From a virus: DNA of 64,000 nucleotides. Shown here one piece after another: positions 63,172-64,000 of this stretch. The notes under the pieces were generated by a model. That model did not search any database and was not told the origin of the DNA. It saw only the letters and a program-made list of their open reading frames with translations. Numbering within the stretch: position 1 is the first letter of the stretch; each line of letters begins with the position of its first letter. The translations under genes were made by a program, and so were the position numbers. The DNA is taken from positions 1 through 64,000 of IMG/VR virus record IMGVR_UViG_3300050821_002136. One strand, written 5' to 3'.

Positions 63172-63864
63172 TTATTCTACAAGTTTTGGTACATACGTAC
63201 GCGCTGCATCGAGGTGCTGAGCATCGAAGTTTAGAGAAAACCCAATGGCACTTGTATCTCCGTTGTCCTCTTCAGCAGAATACGTGACCAAGCCTACAAT
63301 TTCCCCTTTGGTATTGAATATGGCTGAGCCACTATCGCCATGGTCTACTTTCAGAGAATAGCAAGCCTCTCCAGCTGCCACGTCCAATTCGCTGTAGTCG
63401 TCACACTCAAGCACTTTACCGTAACGAGGAATGGCTGGGTACTCTCCTCGGATGTCTCCATAGATGGTGACGGTCTCTCCAACCATTGCGGCTTTGGTCT
63501 TCACTGTTTCGATGTGAGTGAACGGAGACCCGTAAAACAAGTAGATCACATGATCTCGGTTGTCAGTTGCGGAAGCTATGAGGATGTGCTTCTCTGTAGA
63601 GAGATCAAAGGATACCAACGTTCCTTCTCCAGATTCGTTACAATGTTCGGCCGTAAGAAAAGCGTTCGGCCCAATTGCTGTGCTTGTACAATCTCCTAGT
63701 TTCTTTCCCTTCTCATCAAAGAAGGTTACCATGTGGGAAGTACGTTGCTCTGTTGTGGGGGCTGAGTGTTTGTGAGTCTTGAAGTGAGGAACCTCGTGAG
63801 GTCCAAGGAGGAACAACGAGAGAAGTCCCACGGAAAGAAAATAGTAGAAGTCTAAGCGAGTCAT
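63172..63864 (-). CDS. Secreted trypsin-like serine protease
   Basis: A signal peptide or anchor covers residues 5-21. H74 (TAEHC), an Asp at 101 or 104 (DNRDHVIYLF) and S178 (DHGDSGSA) make the chymotrypsin-fold triad; two Cys pairs could form disulfides. The protease would act outside the cytoplasm, on host envelope proteins or on incoming material. It is uncommon in phage. The gene starts at 63864 and opens the leftward block at this end. Confidence 0.82.
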   Translation of the reverse strand: MTRLDFYYFLSVGLLSLFLLGPHEVPHFKTHKHSAPTTEQRTSHMVTFFDEKGKKLGDCTSTAIGPNAFLTAEHCNESGEGTLVSFDLSTEKHILIASATDNRDHVIYLFYGSPFTHIETVKTKAAMVGETVTIYGDIRGEYPAIPRYGKVLECDDYSELDVAAGEACYSLKVDHGDSGSAIFNTKGEIVGLVTYSAEEDNGDTSAIGFSLNFDAQHLDAARTYVPKLVE

Positions 63865-63910
63865 TTATTGGTGCTCCGAGTGAAATTTTACCGCCGAGGA
63901 GTTCCCAGCA

Positions 63911-64000
63911 CTACTCCAGGAATACTACAGCGGCTGTCTTAGGATTAAGCCAAAGCTGGGCGCTGCGTCGGAACCATTGAGAGCACCATGTCAAAGACAA
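63911..64000 (-). CDS. End of a leftward gene, frame uncertain
   Basis: One minus-strand frame runs from the window edge to TAG at 63911 (SLTWCSQWFRRSAQLWLNPK, then TAAVVFLE). A second frame ends at TAA 63945 (VFDMVLSMVPTQRPALA). Either could be the true C-terminus of the next virion gene; the sequence does not decide. Confidence 0.3.
   Translation of the reverse strand: MSLTWCSQWFRRSAQLWLNPKTAAVVFLE

Overview
The window is a 64-kb piece of a large tailed dsDNA bacteriophage (Caudoviricetes). The evidence is a major capsid, scaffold, portal and large-terminase block, a complete phage-style DNA replication and nucleotide-metabolism set, an endolysin, and dense packing of small genes with ATGA, TAATG and GTGA overlaps. 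No integrase, repressor or host chromosomal gene is visible. Promoters fit the sigma-70 consensus and most genes have strong AGGAGG-type ribosome sites, so the host is a bacterium with ordinary signals. A DUF5715-like secreted protein hints weakly at a soil host such as Acidobacteriota; this is not proven.

Layout. Bases 1-14,619 are read leftward: capsid protein (cut by the window edge), small virion genes, a GIY-YIG homing endonuclease, a glycosyltransferase, scaffold-like protein, histidine phosphatase, portal, two His-rich paralogues, terminase large and candidate small subunits, a SprT-like peptidase, tRNA-Asn, tRNA-Ala and tRNA-Thr, and about 420 bases of highly structured, apparently non-coding RNA. 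A pair of divergent sigma-70 promoters (14,686-14,777) separates this arm from the rightward early arm. Bases 14,990-22,268 carry DNA polymerase I, class II-type ribonucleotide reductase, a MazG-like protein, RNase H and a HAD phosphatase. Bases 22,329-23,963 are a short leftward island with a dual-specificity phosphatase, tRNA-Val and tRNA-Ile. Bases 23,964-25,237 are gene-free and rich in short repeats, with three 22-bp-spaced direct repeats and a dyad. Bases 25.8-34.6 kb hold about 30 tiny rightward genes, many with near-identical ribosome-binding cassettes. Bases 34.6-62.4 kb hold an SF2 helicase, an A-type Fe-S carrier, a ParB-like protein, a Cas4/RecB-like nuclease with a candidate ssDNA-binding protein, a tmRNA, secreted proteins, primase-helicase, RNA ligase, an endonuclease VII-like protein, RecA, an HD phosphohydrolase, lysozyme, a holin candidate and a Clp-type AAA+ ATPase. 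From 62.4 kb the genes are leftward again (membrane coiled-coil protein, secreted trypsin-like protease).

The most notable element is at 43,871-44,330. It folds as a circularly permuted, two-piece tmRNA: the acceptor piece ending in CCA lies upstream of the coding piece, and the two pair through a G3-U70 acceptor stem and a P2 helix. The coding piece has a clean PK1 pseudoknot 11 bases before a GCG resume codon and a 14-codon tag frame. The same rightward arm encodes a single-ring ClpA/ClpB-type unfoldase with an IGF tripeptide at the position of the ClpP-docking loop, so a phage-directed tag-and-degrade or ribosome-rescue pathway is a testable idea. SmpB and ClpP are not in the window.
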